64,000 nt of DNA from Cepaea nemoralis (GCA_014155875.1 JACEFZ010011432.1:1-64000); one strand, 5' to 3'. Positions 11,605 through 24,195 are shown, numbered from the stretch's first letter. A program made the numbers and translations. The notes: generated by a model not told the origin, from the sequence alone.

Positions 11605-12043
11605 AGCATTGATAGAGAGAGAGAGAGAGAATGTGTGTACGTGTGTAGTCATTGGGATGTCTGATGTGTATATTCAGTCAGACAGAACAACATATAGCCA
11701 ATAAACTAGCCACTTGGCTAGACAGCCGAGCAAATGTAAATATAAGCAGCCATAAAGACAACCAAACAGACAGACTGACAGATCGATAGATCAAAAGATG
11801 AATGGATAGACAGGCAGACACATGGAGAGACAGACAAACGGCAAACATATGGATAGATAGGTAGATGGGTACATATATACAATGTGTAGACATACTATTT
11901 CAACTTGAAAACCCTTCTTTATCTCCGCTTGTAAGATAATCTAGCCAACATTTCACGCAGTTTGATTTATTATCTTTTGTGGCATTGAAATTCAACAGGA
12001 TCAGATTATGTCTGATACCAGTCTAGCATACTCTCTCTAGCAA

Positions 12044-12089
<46 letters not shown>

Positions 12090-12143
12090 CACACACACAT
12101 ACACAACGTACGCACACACAATAAAGACACACGTACACAAACT

Positions 12144-12200
<57 letters not shown>

Positions 12201-12224
12201 TCTCTTGTTTGCTCTGACTATCCC

Positions 12225-12273
<49 letters not shown>

Positions 12274-12280
12274 GCCTCCC
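11605..12280. repeat. Microsatellite cluster (CA, TC, TGTC)
   Basis: It contains a GA run near 11610-11630, a GACA-rich stretch to 11880, (CA)n at 12041-12100, (TC)n at 12147-12207 and (TGTC)n at 12226-12270. Short open frames here are repeat artefacts. Confidence 0.9.
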
Positions 12281-12709
12281 ACTTTTCCACCATATCACTC
12301 TCTAGCTCAAACAGTTGGATATCTTCCAGAAAGACATTACAAACATACTACTGTAGCTGAAAAGAAACACAGATCAATGGAGAACCCATTAGCCTCTGGA
12401 CGGCCTCCCGAAACCGTCGATCCCAATCTCCCGCCATTAATCAGGCATTAGTATTGGGCCGGTCTCCAATGTCGCCTATCTTCATAGCCAGTACAAGTAT
12501 TCAGTGACCACACTGGATGACTAATACACATGGACGATGGATCAATGGTTCTCAGCGGGGGCCATATGATACCCATGAGGGCCCAGCCACATCTCGAAGG
12601 GGTTACAGGATGTTCCAATTATACAGAGGTGCTATATTTGGCGTTTTTTTTGCTTTGTTATTGGCTACCTGCTTGTATTCCCCTATATTTGTAGGAATTG
12701 TTTTCATTT
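12281..12709. other. No gene recognised
   Basis: Ordinary unique sequence without a credible coding frame or repeat. Confidence 0.5.
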
Positions 12710-12960
12710 GATGTGGTCCTCACCGAAAATATACTCACATGGGCTGATTATATTTTCTGTGAGGACCACAGAAAATATAACCCATCCTAGTGGGGACCAC
12801 AGAAAATATATTCAGTTCCTGTGAGGACCACAGAAAATATAACCCACCCTAGTGAGGACCACATAAAATATAAACCATCCTAGTGGGGACCACAGAAAAT
12901 ATAACCAGTCCTTGAGAGGACCCATAAAATATAACCAGTCCTGGTGAGTACAACACAAGA
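12710..12960. repeat. ~32-bp minisatellite with inverted first unit
   Basis: Seven or so units of GGGGACCACAGAAAATATAA type. The first unit (12713-12733, GTGGTCCTCACC then GAAAATATA) is the reverse complement of the others, so 12713-12780 can form a hairpin of about 20 bp. Confidence 0.75.
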
Positions 12961-13264
12961 AGCAACCAGCACCTGTGAGTTCTACTAGAGAAAGGAGCCA
13001 ACAACTGGAAGGCTGCCGAACATTCTAGGCCTGACTACGGACCGGTCTTTAACAGGACCAACTGAAGTAACAGTGAAATTACCAGCCACAGTAAAAACCA
13101 ACCTCTCCCGATAACCAGAGCGGGAACAATATAACCAGTCTGAGCTAGGACTCACTAGAAAGAGAGCACAAATAGGAACAGGATCAAAATCCACACAACT
13201 GCGGATCTCAACTCTATCCAACGTTGAAGAAGCAGGTTGAACGAGACCAAATTTGTAATTGTTT

Positions 13265-13635
13265 GTTTACTAAATGATTGATTGATTGATAACTTGATGT
13301 ATGTTATTTAGTCAGTCAGATAGTTTGTTAGTTGGTTAATTAATTAGTTAGTTAGTTAGTTAGTTAGCTTAGTTAGTTAGTTACTTAGTTAGTTAGTTAG
13401 TTAGTTGGTTCGTCAATCAGTTATTTAATTAGTTGGTTGTTTAGTTAGTTAGTTTGTTAGTCAGTCAGACAGTCAGTCAGTCAGTCAGTCAGTCAGTCAG
13501 TCAGTCAGTTAGTTAGTTAGTTACTTAGTTAGTCAGTTAGTTAGTTAGCTAGTTTAGTTACGTTAGTTAGTTAGTTAGTAGTCAGTTAGATAGTTGTTAT
13601 TAGTCAGTCAGTCAGTTAGTCAGTTAGTTATTTAT

Positions 13636-13668
<33 letters not shown>

Positions 13669-13730
13669 CAGTTAGTTAGTTAGTCAATCAGTTAATTAAT
13701 TAGTTGGTTGTTTAGTTAATTAGTTAGTTT

Positions 13731-13776
<46 letters not shown>

Positions 13777-13984
13777 CAGTTAGTTAGTTAGTCAATCAGT
13801 TAATTAATTAGTTGGTTGTTTACTTAACTAGTTAGTTTGTTAGTTATTTAGTTAGTTAGTTAGTTGGTTAGTTAGTTAGTTAGTTAGTTAGTCAATCAGT
13901 TATTTAATTAGTTGCTTGTTTAGTTAGTTAGTTAGTTAGTTGGTTAATTAATTAGTTAGTTAGTTAGCTTAGTTAGTTAGTTAA

Positions 13985-14041
<57 letters not shown>

Positions 14042-14197
14042 CAGTTAGTTAGTTCGTCAATCAGTTATTTAATTAGTTGGTTGTTTAGTTAGTTAGTTAG
14101 TTTGTTAGTCAGTCAGACAGTCAGTCAGTCAGTCAGTCAGTCAGTCAGTCAGTCAGTTAGTTAGTTAGTTACTTAGTTAGTCAGTTAGTTAGTTAGC

Positions 14198-14229
<32 letters not shown>

Positions 14230-14284
14230 CAGTTAGATAGTTAGTTATTAAGTCAGTCAGTCAGTTAGTCAGTTAGTTAGTTAT

Positions 14285-14315
<31 letters not shown>

Positions 14316-14388
14316 GTCAGTTAGTTAGTTAGTCAATCAGTTAATTAATTAGTTGGTTGTTTAGTTAATTAGTTAGTTTGTTAGTTAT

Positions 14389-14423
<35 letters not shown>

Positions 14424-14564
14424 GTTAGTTAGTTAGTTAGTCAGTCAGTTAGTTAGTTAGTCAATCAGTTAATTAATTAGTTAGTTTGTTAGTTATTTAG
14501 TTAGTTAGTTAGTTGGTTAGTTAGTTAGTTAGTTAGTCAATCAGTTATTTAATTAGTTGCTTGT

Positions 14565-14608
<44 letters not shown>

Positions 14609-14613
14609 CTAGC

Positions 14614-14645
<32 letters not shown>

Positions 14646-14675
14646 CAGTTACTTAGTTATTTAGTTAGTTAGTTA
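13265..14675. repeat. 1.4-kb AGTT/AGTC tetranucleotide array
   Basis: AGTT and AGTC units are interrupted by the marker CGTCAATCAGTTATTTAATT at 13411 and again at 14055. The sequence after each marker also matches, so part of the array was duplicated with a 644-bp period. Confidence 0.95.
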
Positions 14676-15173
14676 TCTCTTGGGGTATCCTCCTTGCATT
14701 CCTTACATGTCCATAAGGGCTCAATCCCCTCCCCACCCCCACCCACCCACCTCTACCCCACACCCACCTCTACCCCACACATACACCATATATAGTTGGC
14801 GTCCGGCGGCTAATAGTACCATTTCTGTGTTGACTGACGAAGTCCGTCATTCTCCGGACGTGCCTCTGGTGTCTGGTCGTGCTATAGTATGTCCAGAAAT
14901 GAATGCCGTCATTCACGATCAATTATTTTGAAAACTGTCTGTTGCATCGTTACGAAATTTCTCCTGCCGTCTTATATTTACCCCAACCCAAGGAATATGT
15001 CTTTGATAGGTCCAAAAGCAACTTAAAACATCGAAAGCGGCGACATTTCTTTGATGTTTTGGGGAAAATGTAGTGAATTCATGCTAACAAACTAGTCTTA
15101 CAGTAAACCACGTTATTTCTGGTAAGGACACAAGAACAAGGAGTAGCCAGATTCGTATGGGAGTGGGTGCAAT
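14676..15173. other. No gene recognised
   Basis: Contains a C-rich CCCACC stretch at 14725-14780. Otherwise unremarkable. Positions 15165-15173 are the left duplication of the following SINE. Confidence 0.5.
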
Positions 15174-15422
15174 AAAAAAAGTAGCTTAAAAGTCGACATG
15201 GTCGACTGAATTGCACCGGGTTTTTATCCCATATAGCCCAGTCTCTTTCCGCAGGGCGGAAAGCGTCGCACAATGCACGAACTCCGTAGCTCCAGCGACG
15301 ACCCTCAGAAGTCTCCGAAAAAATGCACTCGTGAAATGAAGGACGCGGCCCGGAATAGAACATACAACCTTCGGAACCCGAGTCAGCCGGCTTGACCACT
15401 TCACCACGGAGACTCCCGAGAG
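15174..15422 (-). mobile_element. SINE family A, copy 1
   Basis: A 249-bp insertion flanked by GGGTGCAAT at 15165-15173 and 15423-15431. On the minus strand it starts GAGTCTCCGTGGTGAAGTGG (tRNA-like box A) and contains GGAGACTTCTG, a GGGTCGTCGCTGGAGC block and CGGAAAGAGACTG. It ends in ACCCGGTGCAAT, GTCGAC and a T-run. The copy at 18401-18630 has the same order. Confidence 0.8.
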
Positions 15423-15431
15423 GGGTGCAAT

Positions 15432-16249
15432 GTGTAATATTAGTAAAGACAGAGAATTTACAGAGGCATGGGGTAAATAATGAGTACATTGACAGGAAAG
15501 TAGAAGGAATATATTTCTTATTTTATTTTTCATTTCCTTCTTGTTTCTTCAGCTCCAGGTTAATAATTGTACACAAGTATTCATGTTATTAGGATGCATT
15601 TAGCTTTTTATATTGAGTTCGTGAAAGCTTCCAAATAGCTGTGCGTTAATGTGCGTATGGAGTGACCAGAAATGATACCGCAATTTAGTCATCATGTGTC
15701 CATTTTTAAGGATCTGTTCAGCTGTCTGTGTAGTTTGTACACACGTACACATGGGTGACAGACCCGCTTTGAGTCTTTGTGAAAGATTGTCTACTCTGCT
15801 GTCTACCGTTCAGAGACGGAACATGATTACCTGTTTTGCACTATGAAAATAGTTGTCAGCGTCTCTGTAGTGGGCTTTCTTCTTAACGACCAAGATGTTG
15901 GTCCTCTTTTCATTGTAGTTTAAAGATTGATTCGTATGCACGTGTGTTGTCCCCTAATTTGACAACGTGTTTGTTCTCACGTTTCTTGTTATGGCACAAT
16001 ATGTCAATTTCCACCGCAATATTACTCTTCTGTTGGTATTCAATGCGCTTAGTGTGTGTGTTTTTTTTTTTTTTTTTAATTTCAATACCAGTTGTTTTTC
16101 ACCGCCGAGGGCTTGCGGAATTGAAAATTCATCACTGTGGAATACAAACTGTTGCCATTGACATTGTGCTGATGCTGTAATGTTTAGGGCCTTTAATTCG
16201 TCTGAATGGTTGGAGCAAAATATCCCAGTAAGCGTGCACGCGGATTAAG
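15432..16249. other. No gene recognised
   Basis: AT-rich sequence with a T-run at 16061-16077 and no coding frame that I can defend. Confidence 0.5.
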
Positions 16250-17190
16250 GTCTGCGATCTGCTCATACCTTAATCTGTGTCGGACGATTCCAGTAGGTTG
16301 ATGACTGCTCTCGGTTGCATAAAATTCAATCCATCCTTTCTCCAATAGTCCTCTTCCTCTTTCAACACATGGTCCTCACATTTTCACAGTAACTTTTATT
16401 AATATTTAATAGCGCAGACTGGATTAGTATCTTGACGTCAGACACTTTGAATACAGTATTGTCAGCTGCCACCTGTCCTTTAATTTTAGCCCACACAAGT
16501 TCTATAGGGTTAAAATGAGAGTGGTACAGCGGAAGTCTCAATCAACCATGACGATGCTCTTCTATCAACTTGTCGATTTGATATTTCTTGCTTTTTTGGC
16601 GTCTGTTTTACAAGGGACAACAATTCTAGCTAAAAATACCTTTCTGGAAATGGTATATTTTCCATTCGGGGCCATATCTTTATTGCTTCATTTGTGCTCG
16701 ATGCTGTAGGTATTTTGTCTTCTTGGGCAACAACATTGATATCACGCATTGTCCATAATTGGACACGACGGTCTATCTAGGGATGAAAGCACAGTATTCT
16801 CGAGCCAATCTCTAAATACATTACCATTCATATTATTATGATAATCCATATTGTCTGTATGCCTTTATACGAACACGAGCCCAGCATTCTGTTGTAAGCC
16901 ATTATGCGTATTACCAGCATGGGCCATGGGCAAATGCTGTCCTATACTACTGGGCACATATCGCTTTATCTGTCCATCCACTGATTGCCTTTCCTTATCA
17001 CTTGTGTGGTGCGCATTGATCCACATTTCATCCAAATACACTATGCCATAATTTTCTTTGCGCATTTCCCTTATTTCACGTAGGTATCTGCTTCTCATGG
17101 CTCCTAAATGCGGTTGATCGCAAAGAATTTTTCTACCTCCCTTGTACTTTCTAAAAGTGAAGATAATGTCCTTATAATTTTCCACAAAGT
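16250..17190 (-). pseudogene. Decayed Tc1/mariner-IS630-type DDE transposase
   Basis: The longest clean frame (16865-17185) contains SRYLREIREMRKEN followed by GIVYLDEMWINAHHT, the first catalytic aspartate region of IS630/Tc1-mariner transposases. Further downstream on the same strand, in shifted frames, are MDNGNYINVVAQEDKIPTAS, where the second catalytic Asp block is expected, and a NIPFPERYF-like segment near 16640. Several stops and frame changes separate them. The third acidic motif near PYRTCVG is decayed. No terminal inverted repeats were located. Confidence 0.6.
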
Positions 17191-17220
17191 TATTTTGGAT
17201 AACTCTATGTTATTGTTGCA

Positions 17221-17653
17221 TAGTGGAGGATGTGTGCGTGAGTGAGTGTGTGTTGGTGGATGGGTGGGAAATGCATGTGTGGGTGGGGAAAGGTGCGTGG
17301 TGTGTTGGTTGGTGATATTGTGTGGGTGGGATATGTGTCTGTGGGTGGGGGTATGTGGGGTCGATGGGTAAGGGTATCTGTGTGGGTGTGGGTGGGAATA
17401 TTGTGTGGTATGTGGGTGGGGGATATGTGTGTGGTGTGTAGGTGGGGATGCATGGTGGGATGTGTTGGTGAGGGATATATGTGCGGTATGTGGGTTGGGA
17501 ATAATGCGTGGTAGAGGATGTATGTGATGTGCGATTGGGGTGTATGTGTGTGGTGGGAGATTGGGTTAGGGCATGTGTGGGTGGGTGGAGGATGTATGTG
17601 TGGGTAGTGGGGTGTGTGTGAGTGGATTGGGGATGTATAGGTGGTTAGGGAGA

Positions 17654-17684
<31 letters not shown>

Positions 17685-18095
17685 ATCGGGGTAGGGAGAT
17701 GTCAGTTGGTGGGAATGTGTGTGTATGGTTTGGGGATGTTTGAGTGGATGTGCGATGTGTGGGTTGGTGGGAGATGTGTGTGCGTGGGTGGGGAATATGT
17801 GGTCGATGGAGATGTGGCTGGGGGATGGGTGGTTGGAGGTATGGGTGGGGGAGAGGATGTGTGGGTTAGGATTTGTATGTGGGTGGGCGTGGGATGTGTG
17901 GGTTGGTGGGGGATGTTTGTGGGTGGCGAATGTGTTTTGGTTGGGGGAACAGGTGAGGGCAGTGTGTGGGGGTGGGAGATGTGCGGGAGAGGGATGGGTT
18001 GGTTGGTGGGATATGTATGTGTCCCTTGGTGTGTGTGTGGGTAGGTGGGGTTGTGTGTGTGGGTGGGGTGATGTATGGGTAGGTGGGAGATGGGC
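17221..18095 (+). repeat. G/T-rich minisatellite
   Basis: About 875 bp of variable GTGGGTGGG-type units, almost free of C on this strand. Runs of GGG are frequent enough for G-quadruplexes. It lies directly upstream of the transposase relic in that relic's orientation. Long frames rich in W, G and V, and their H/P/T antisense, are artefacts. Confidence 0.9.
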
Positions 18096-18400
18096 CTCAT
18101 AACATTGTAATTTGTCTTGATTATGTTTGCAACATTTATTTCACAATGTTTATCTTTCTTCCCATGTAAATGTATAATGCTCTTGATGAACGAAAGACGA
18201 GTGATTGGAAGGGCCGAATGTAAGACGGGCCTGGATGCTCAATTTGTTACCCTTTTAATATAAAGTTTATTTGATTTGATTTGATTTGTTCTTTCTCAAC
18301 CAAACCCTAAGTTTTCTTACAGTCATTGTTTCTTTGGCATCGAGCATTTTTATAATGCTGGATAATCATGGATATAAAATCCAAAATGTTTATAATTTTA

Positions 18401-18630
18401 GGAGTCTCCGTGGCGAAGTGGTCAAGCCTTTTGACTCGTGCTCCAAAGGTTGTGCATTCGCATCCTTCGGTTCACGAGTTAAATTTTTCGGAGACTTCTG
18501 TGGGTCGTCGCTATAGCTGCGGAGTTCGTGCTTTGTGCGATGCTTACCGCGCTGCGGAAAGAGACTGAGCCATATGGGATAGAACCCGGTGCAATGAAGT
18601 CGACCCTTTTAAGCGACATTTTAAAGCATT
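18401..18630 (+). mobile_element. SINE family A, copy 2
   Basis: It starts GGAGTCTCCGTGGCGAAGTG and shares the GGAGACTTCTG, GTCGTCGCTATAGC and CGGAAAGAGACTGAGCC blocks with copy 1. The 3' end reads ACCCGGTGCAATGAAGTCGA followed by a T-run. TTTATAAT flanks it on both sides as a probable short duplication. Confidence 0.8.
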
Positions 18631-18834
18631 TTTATAATAGTTCGCCTTATGACATCTTTGTCAAAGCTGTCTACAATAACCTTTCTACCTACCGTGTGGT
18701 TATTGCGTGGTGGTTTAATTCCAGATTCTTGCACCCATCGACGAAATGACCGCTTACTCAACCCAATGCAGGCACTGTTCTTTTTTCGGAATTTGTAATA
18801 GTATAAAACAGTTTCCTGCGATCAGCTTCTATAC

Positions 18835-19156
<322 letters not shown>

Positions 19157-19186
19157 TCAAAACAATGTTTTCCCGAAGTGAATTTG

Positions 19187-20655
19187 AATAACGAAGACAC
19201 AAACAATAGATTGCACGATTTATTGCCTGGCATATTTCGCTGCATCTCGTCAGGTACATACTGCAGAACTCACACAACTTACGTGAAATTAACTAGATAA
19301 ATCCTTCAAGTTGAAATATACACAATTTCGCACAGTAATGTCGATTGTCTACCACGGTAATTTTAAGCTGACTAACATGTCTTTCTGTTTACACAATTCT
19401 GGCTTGCGTTGATAGATCATAATTGCTTCTGCAAATTTTAACAAGCGAGTATTCTGTGTTCTAAACAACACGCGAAATGCAGTCTCTCTGGACACAACAT
19501 GGCGACTGGCGACAATGTGCCTGCCGATTGAAGACGCCGGGAGCTTCCGGTGTGTCGGCTCCTCGTGGCTATCATCTCCTGTGTGTTGTATCTTGTTGAC
19601 CCATTGAGGTATGTGTTCTGACACCCGTTTGTTAAGCTGTCTCTCCGTTCGACCAATGTAAACGGCCTGGCATCTACATGTGAATTGGTAAATACAATTG
19701 TTTGTGGCGTACAGAGGAACAGGCTCTTTGACTGTTGGTGTAGGAATGGGTACGGTTTTACATCTAATGACTGGAGTTGCCGCACAGAATGTTCGACCTA
19801 CTGCTGTAGTAAGCCGGTCTTGTAGACGTTGCATTACGTCATCCCCTCGAAAGGTTAGCTGGATGAATACCTTGAGTTTAGGGACTGTAGTTACGTCTGC
19901 TTTGGGTTTGGGCTGTTGGCAATGGCGCTTTATAAATCCTGTGGAGTACCCATTCAGGTTTAAGACATTCTTCAGAGTTTCAAATTCCTCTGTCAGTGTG
20001 TCCTGGGTGCATATCTTTCTAGCACGGTCAAACAAGGTCCGTACTAAGCCCCGTTTGTACTGGACAGGTGTGAAGCTCTGAAAATTTAGGTATTGGCCAG
20101 TCCATGTTTCTTTGCGATACACCGATCTTTGAATTGTGCCGTCTGCTCTACGTCTCATTAGAATATCTAGGAACGGTAACGCTTCGTTGTGTTCGTGTTC
20201 CATAGATAGAGAGATGTTTTTATGCGTCTTGTTCATTGTGGCCTGAAACGATGTTGCTTGTAGCTCGTCTGTGGTGATAATTAGTATATCGTCCACATAA
20301 CGCCGGTAAAAGGCCAAGTTGTTGATGTCTGAGGATCTCTTTTCTTCTAAGTGTGCCATGAAGATGTCCGCTAGAATAGGACCAAGAGGACTCCCCATGG
20401 CCACTCCGTCAATTTGGCGGTATGACTTAGTTAGAAAATTGAATTGGATGTTGGCGGTACATAGTAGTAGTAGCCTCTCCAGAATAGGTGTTGGTATGCC
20501 TAATTTTAGTTGTTTGTCTTCAATGCGTTCCCTTATTATTTTCACTGTCTCCTCTAATGGAACGTTAGTGAATAGGGAGGCTATATCCATGGATGCCATG
20601 TGTTTGTTATTTATGTCCATAGTATCCAATAATTCCACCAGTTGGAATGTATCTC
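19187..20655 (-). mobile_element. Penelope-like element, left copy (5' truncated)
   Basis: This encodes RT plus GIY-YIG endonuclease on the minus strand, with one uninterrupted frame from about 20655 to 19349. It starts within RT at RDTFQLVELLDTMD, so the RT N-terminus is missing. Visible motifs are ASMDIASLFTNVPLEE, DGVAMGSPLGPILADIF, the catalytic YVDDILII, and a GIY-YIG region CQAVYIGRTERQLNKRVSEH. The frame ends SLKLPW. The 3' UTR carries a hammerhead-like motif. It is nearly identical to the right copy, with which it forms a head-to-head inverted pair. The apparent frame upstream of 20655 is just the other copy read backwards. Confidence 0.9.
19212..19258 (-). ncRNA. Candidate hammerhead ribozyme, left copy
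   Basis: On the minus strand TGTAC, CTGACGAG, a short stem II, GAAA and then ATC/GTGCA occur in type I hammerhead order. Stem I is TGTAC/GTGCA with one G-U pair. Stem III between GAAA and ATC is short and imperfect. The sequence is identical to the motif at 22565-22611. Hammerheads are known in Penelope-like elements. Confidence 0.6.
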
Positions 20656-20689
20656 TGTATCTTAGCTCTGTATCTCTGGTATCTTTAGA

Positions 20690-22474
20690 ACACCAGTATC
20701 GCACAACACCCTCTAAACAGACGTGTCCGCTGACCAACGAACACCTTACTGCCTTAAAAGCGTTAAAGGCTAACAAAACCCTCGTCATACTGAAACCTGA
20801 CAAAGGGAGCGGTACAGTACTGATGGACATGTCAGATTACCAGAGAAAAATGGATGTAATATTGTCAGACGAATCCAAATTCAGGATAGATCAAAAAGTA
20901 AACAAGTCGGAGGACCTGGATGCTATAATGAGGAAAGAGATCCAGTCACTTGTGAATGCGGGACTCATCAGTGAGGCCACTGCAAAAACGCTCACACCAC
21001 GTGGCTCGCACACATCCTCAGATGTACGGTCTACCCAAACTTCACAAGCCCGGCATCCCGCTAAGACCTATCCTGTCCATGGTTAACTCTGCACAACACC
21101 GAATGGCGAGATGGTTAGCCGAAATGTTAAAGCCAGTACGACAGTCCTTCGATCCAAAAATACTCAGAGATACATTCCAACTGGTGGAATTATTGGATAC
21201 TATGGACATAAATAACAAACACATGGCATCCATGGATATAGCCTCCCTATTCACTAACGTTCCATTAGAGGAGACAGTGAAAATAATAAGGGAACGCATT
21301 GAAGACAAACAACTAAAATTAGGCATACCAACACCTATTCTGGAGAGGCTACTACTACTATGTACCGCCAACATCCAATTCAATTTTCTAAACTAAGTCA
21401 TACCGCCAAATTGACGGAGTGGCCATGGGGAGTCCTCTTGGTCCTATTCTAGCGGACATCTTCATGGCACACTTAGAAGAAAAGAGATCCTCAGACATCA
21501 ACAACTTGGCCTTTTACCGGCGTTATGTGGACGATATACTAATTATCACCACAGACGAGCTACAAGCAACATCGTTTCAGGCCACAATGAACAAGACGCA
21601 TAAAAACATCTCTCTATCTATGGAACACGAACACAACGAAGCGTTACCGTTCCTAGATATTCTAATGAGACGTAGAGCAGACGGCACAATTCAAAGATCG
21701 GTGTATCGCAAAGAAACATGGACTGGCCAATACCTAAATTTTCAGAGCTTCACACCTGTCCAGTACAAACGGGGCTTAGTACGGACCTTGTTTGACCGTG
21801 CTAGAAAGATATGCACCCAGGACACACTGACAGAGGAATTTGAAACTCTGAAGAATGTCTTAAACCTGAATGGGTACTCCACAGGATTTATAAAGCGCCA
21901 TTGCCAACAGCCCAAACCCAAAGCAGACGTAACTACAGTCCCTAAACTCAAGGTATTCATCCAGCTAACCTTTCGAGGGGATGACGTAATGCAACGTCTA
22001 CAAGGCCGGCTTACTACAGCAGTAGGTCGAACATTCTGTGCGGCAACTCCAGTCATTAGATGTAAAACCGTACCCATTCCTACACCAACAGTCAAAGAGC
22101 CTGTTCCTCTGTACGCCACAAACAATTGTATTTACCAATTCACATGTAGATGCCAGGCCGTTTACATTGGCCGAACGGAGAGACAGCTTAACAAACGGGT
22201 GTCAGAACACATACCTCAATGGGTCAACAAGATACAACACACAGGAGATGATAGCCACGAGGAGCCGACACACCGGAAGCTCCCGGCGTCTTCAATCGGC
22301 AGGCACATTGTCGCCAGTCGCCATGTTGTGTCCAGAGAGACTGCATTTCGCGTGTTGTTTAGAACACAGAATACTCGCTTGTTAAAATTTGCAGAAGCAA
22401 TTATGATCTATCAACGCAAGCCAGAATTGTGTAAACAGAAAGACATGTTAGTCAGCTTAAAATTACCGTGGTAG
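20690..22474 (+). pseudogene. Penelope RT/GIY-YIG ORF with two frameshifts
   Basis: Three consecutive segments in different frames (about 20690-21005, 21005-21396 and 21419-22474) cover RT motifs from the N-terminal lysine-rich block to YVDD and then the GIY-YIG nuclease. The left copy is intact across the second lesion, which shows that this lesion is secondary. Neither copy alone has a complete, uninterrupted protein. Confidence 0.85.
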
Positions 22475-22564
22475 ACAATCGACATTACTGTGCGAAATTG
22501 TGTATATTTCAACTTGAAGGATTTATCTAGTTAATTTCACGTAAGTTGTGTGAGTTCTGCAGTA

Positions 22565-22611
22565 TGTACCTGACGAGATGCAGCGAAATATGCCAGGCAA
22601 TAAATCGTGCA
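22565..22611 (+). ncRNA. Candidate hammerhead ribozyme, right copy
   Basis: Core CTGACGA at 22570-22576, GAAA at 22585-22588, cleavage triplet ATC ending at 22606, and stem I TGTAC (22565-22569) with GTGCA (22607-22611). Stem II is very short and stem III is poor, like minimal hammerheads that may work as dimers. Confidence 0.6.
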
Positions 22612-22637
22612 ATCTATTGTTTGTGTCTTCGTTATTT

Positions 22638-23987
22638 AAAATAATAATAATAATAATAATCAGGTTTCATGAAATAACCCAGAGTTTGACGACACCTCTG
22701 AACAGTCCCAGCTTAAATTGCGCGGGGTTCTTGGCATAAGGCCAATCCCGTGAAAAATGTAAAATATTGAACATTGAACGCTGATTGTCTGGCTACGCTG
22801 TAATACATTTACGATTATGAACTTCAACTCTGACCCGTAAATTATATACCGCATATAAACAAACTTTGAAATCTGCTGTAAAATCTCCAGAACAAAAATT
22901 GTTTTATTGGGTGGACATAATGATAAGGTTATATGCTAAATGTCATTTTCCTTCAGTTGGTTACTGAGATATGGAATTTTATATTGGGCAGACAAAAATA
23001 AACACACTATAATTATACCTTCCCATTCTATTATTCTGGACTTATATGAGAACTAAAGCGCAGGGGAAATGATGTATTTTATGTTACTAACACTCGTTTG
23101 ATCATATTAGATAAATTCCATGCAGATATCGACTCCGTAAACTTGATTGCTACTTTCTTTCAATATCATCTCATCATGTTTGACAAGAGGAATATCAATA
23201 GCATATTGTGGGTGTTCTTCCCAGGGCATGCGAGAGGTTCCAAGAAATGAAAGGCTAGTAAACTGGCTGCTGCACCTTGGCCTGCCAGTTACTTTATAAC
23301 AAGACTGATGTGATGAAGGCTCTCTGGTCCCGAGTTGAAAGTGCTGCACAACAGACAGAAGATCAACTTCTGGAATCACTTATTCAGCGGGGAGTGACAA
23401 AAGGGTCTTGACAAAACTCAACGCTCTGAGGGAAATGCAAGAGGACATTTCATCAGAGTGCTATTGGTCTCATCAGTATCATGCTTGCTTGCTTGCTTGC
23501 TTGTGTTCGTTGGCTTGAGCTCCAACGCGAAGTCCTGTATGTCGGATGAAGGCATCCTGTTGTCCAACATCAGTGTGATGTCATACAGGACCTGAGGTTT
23601 GCGTGAGTATCCGTTATCCCATGTCTGACTTATTGGTGTGCAAACTGATGGTTCCTCGCCGTACAGGCAGACACTTTCCGACTTCGGAGGAATCAGCATC
23701 ATAACTCTGAGTTGTCTATTAAAGACACGGACAGAGCACGCGTAAGAATGTCCTGAGTGCCGTAATGTTGATTATTGAGCTCATAACTTCCAGTCTGTCA
23801 CAACTTTCTTCAACGTGACACTAAATAACTATTGTCTTGTCCAGGTGTGAATAACCACCCCGTCTTTATGAATTTGGCTCGTTCAGTATTTTGCTATCAA
23901 ATAACTTAGTCTGTGGAATTTTAACTACGAAACAAATCTACATCTCCGTGGCATGGAGTGTCTATGATTCGCGGCCATACATTAATG
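22638..23987. other. No gene recognised
   Basis: Short AAT run at 22641-22660 and (GCTT)n at 23484-23502. Minus-strand frames at 23107-23379 and 23418-23702 have no recognisable motif, and I do not call them. Confidence 0.5.
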
Positions 23988-24062
23988 TCAGTCATCATCT
24001 CATCTCATCTTGTACTCTTGTCGAGGTGTAGCATAAACAGCGGGAGTTTGGCGAAGACAGAG
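23988..24062 (+). repeat. Dispersed repeat family C, partial copy
   Basis: ATCTCATCTCATCTTGTACT, then CGAGGTGTAGCATAAACAGC and a GGGAG block. The same order occurs at 25858-25995 and, inverted, at 32668-32880. Confidence 0.6.
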
Positions 24063-24069
24063 CAGAATA

Positions 24070-24195
24070 GTGACAATGATGATTATGATGATGATTTATA
24101 TAAAGATGACTGTGAAGATGATAATAACGATGATGGTGGTGGTAGCATAAGTGGTGATGACGTTAATTTTGATGATGATAATGACGATGTCAGAA
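24070..24195 (+). repeat. GAT-rich imperfect trinucleotide stretch
   Basis: Imperfect GAT/GAC repeats give an Asp-rich frame. There is no gene evidence. Confidence 0.7.

Larger units (their letters stand above)
20665..22637 (+). mobile_element. Penelope-like element, right copy (longer, frameshifted)
   Basis: This copy extends further 5' than its partner, including the RT N-terminal block LKANKTLVILKPDKGSGTVL near 20761 and YGLPKLHKPGIPLRPILS near 21025. The frame is lost near 21000 and again near 21390, where one extra A precedes the conserved DGVAMGSPLG block. A clean frame from 21419 to 22474 carries YVDDILII and the GIY-YIG endonuclease. The 3' UTR and hammerhead match the left copy. The right border is a short AAT run. 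PLEs normally integrate as partial or inverted arrays, so this arrangement fits the family. Confidence 0.88.

Noticed and set aside
14680..14931. 83-codon ORF after the AGTT array
   Set aside because: Proline/histidine composition comes from a CCCACC repeat; the remainder has no support.
20319..20665. N-terminal part of the 255-codon plus-strand frame
   Set aside because: Antisense of the left Penelope copy. Only sequence after about 20690 is genuine RT.
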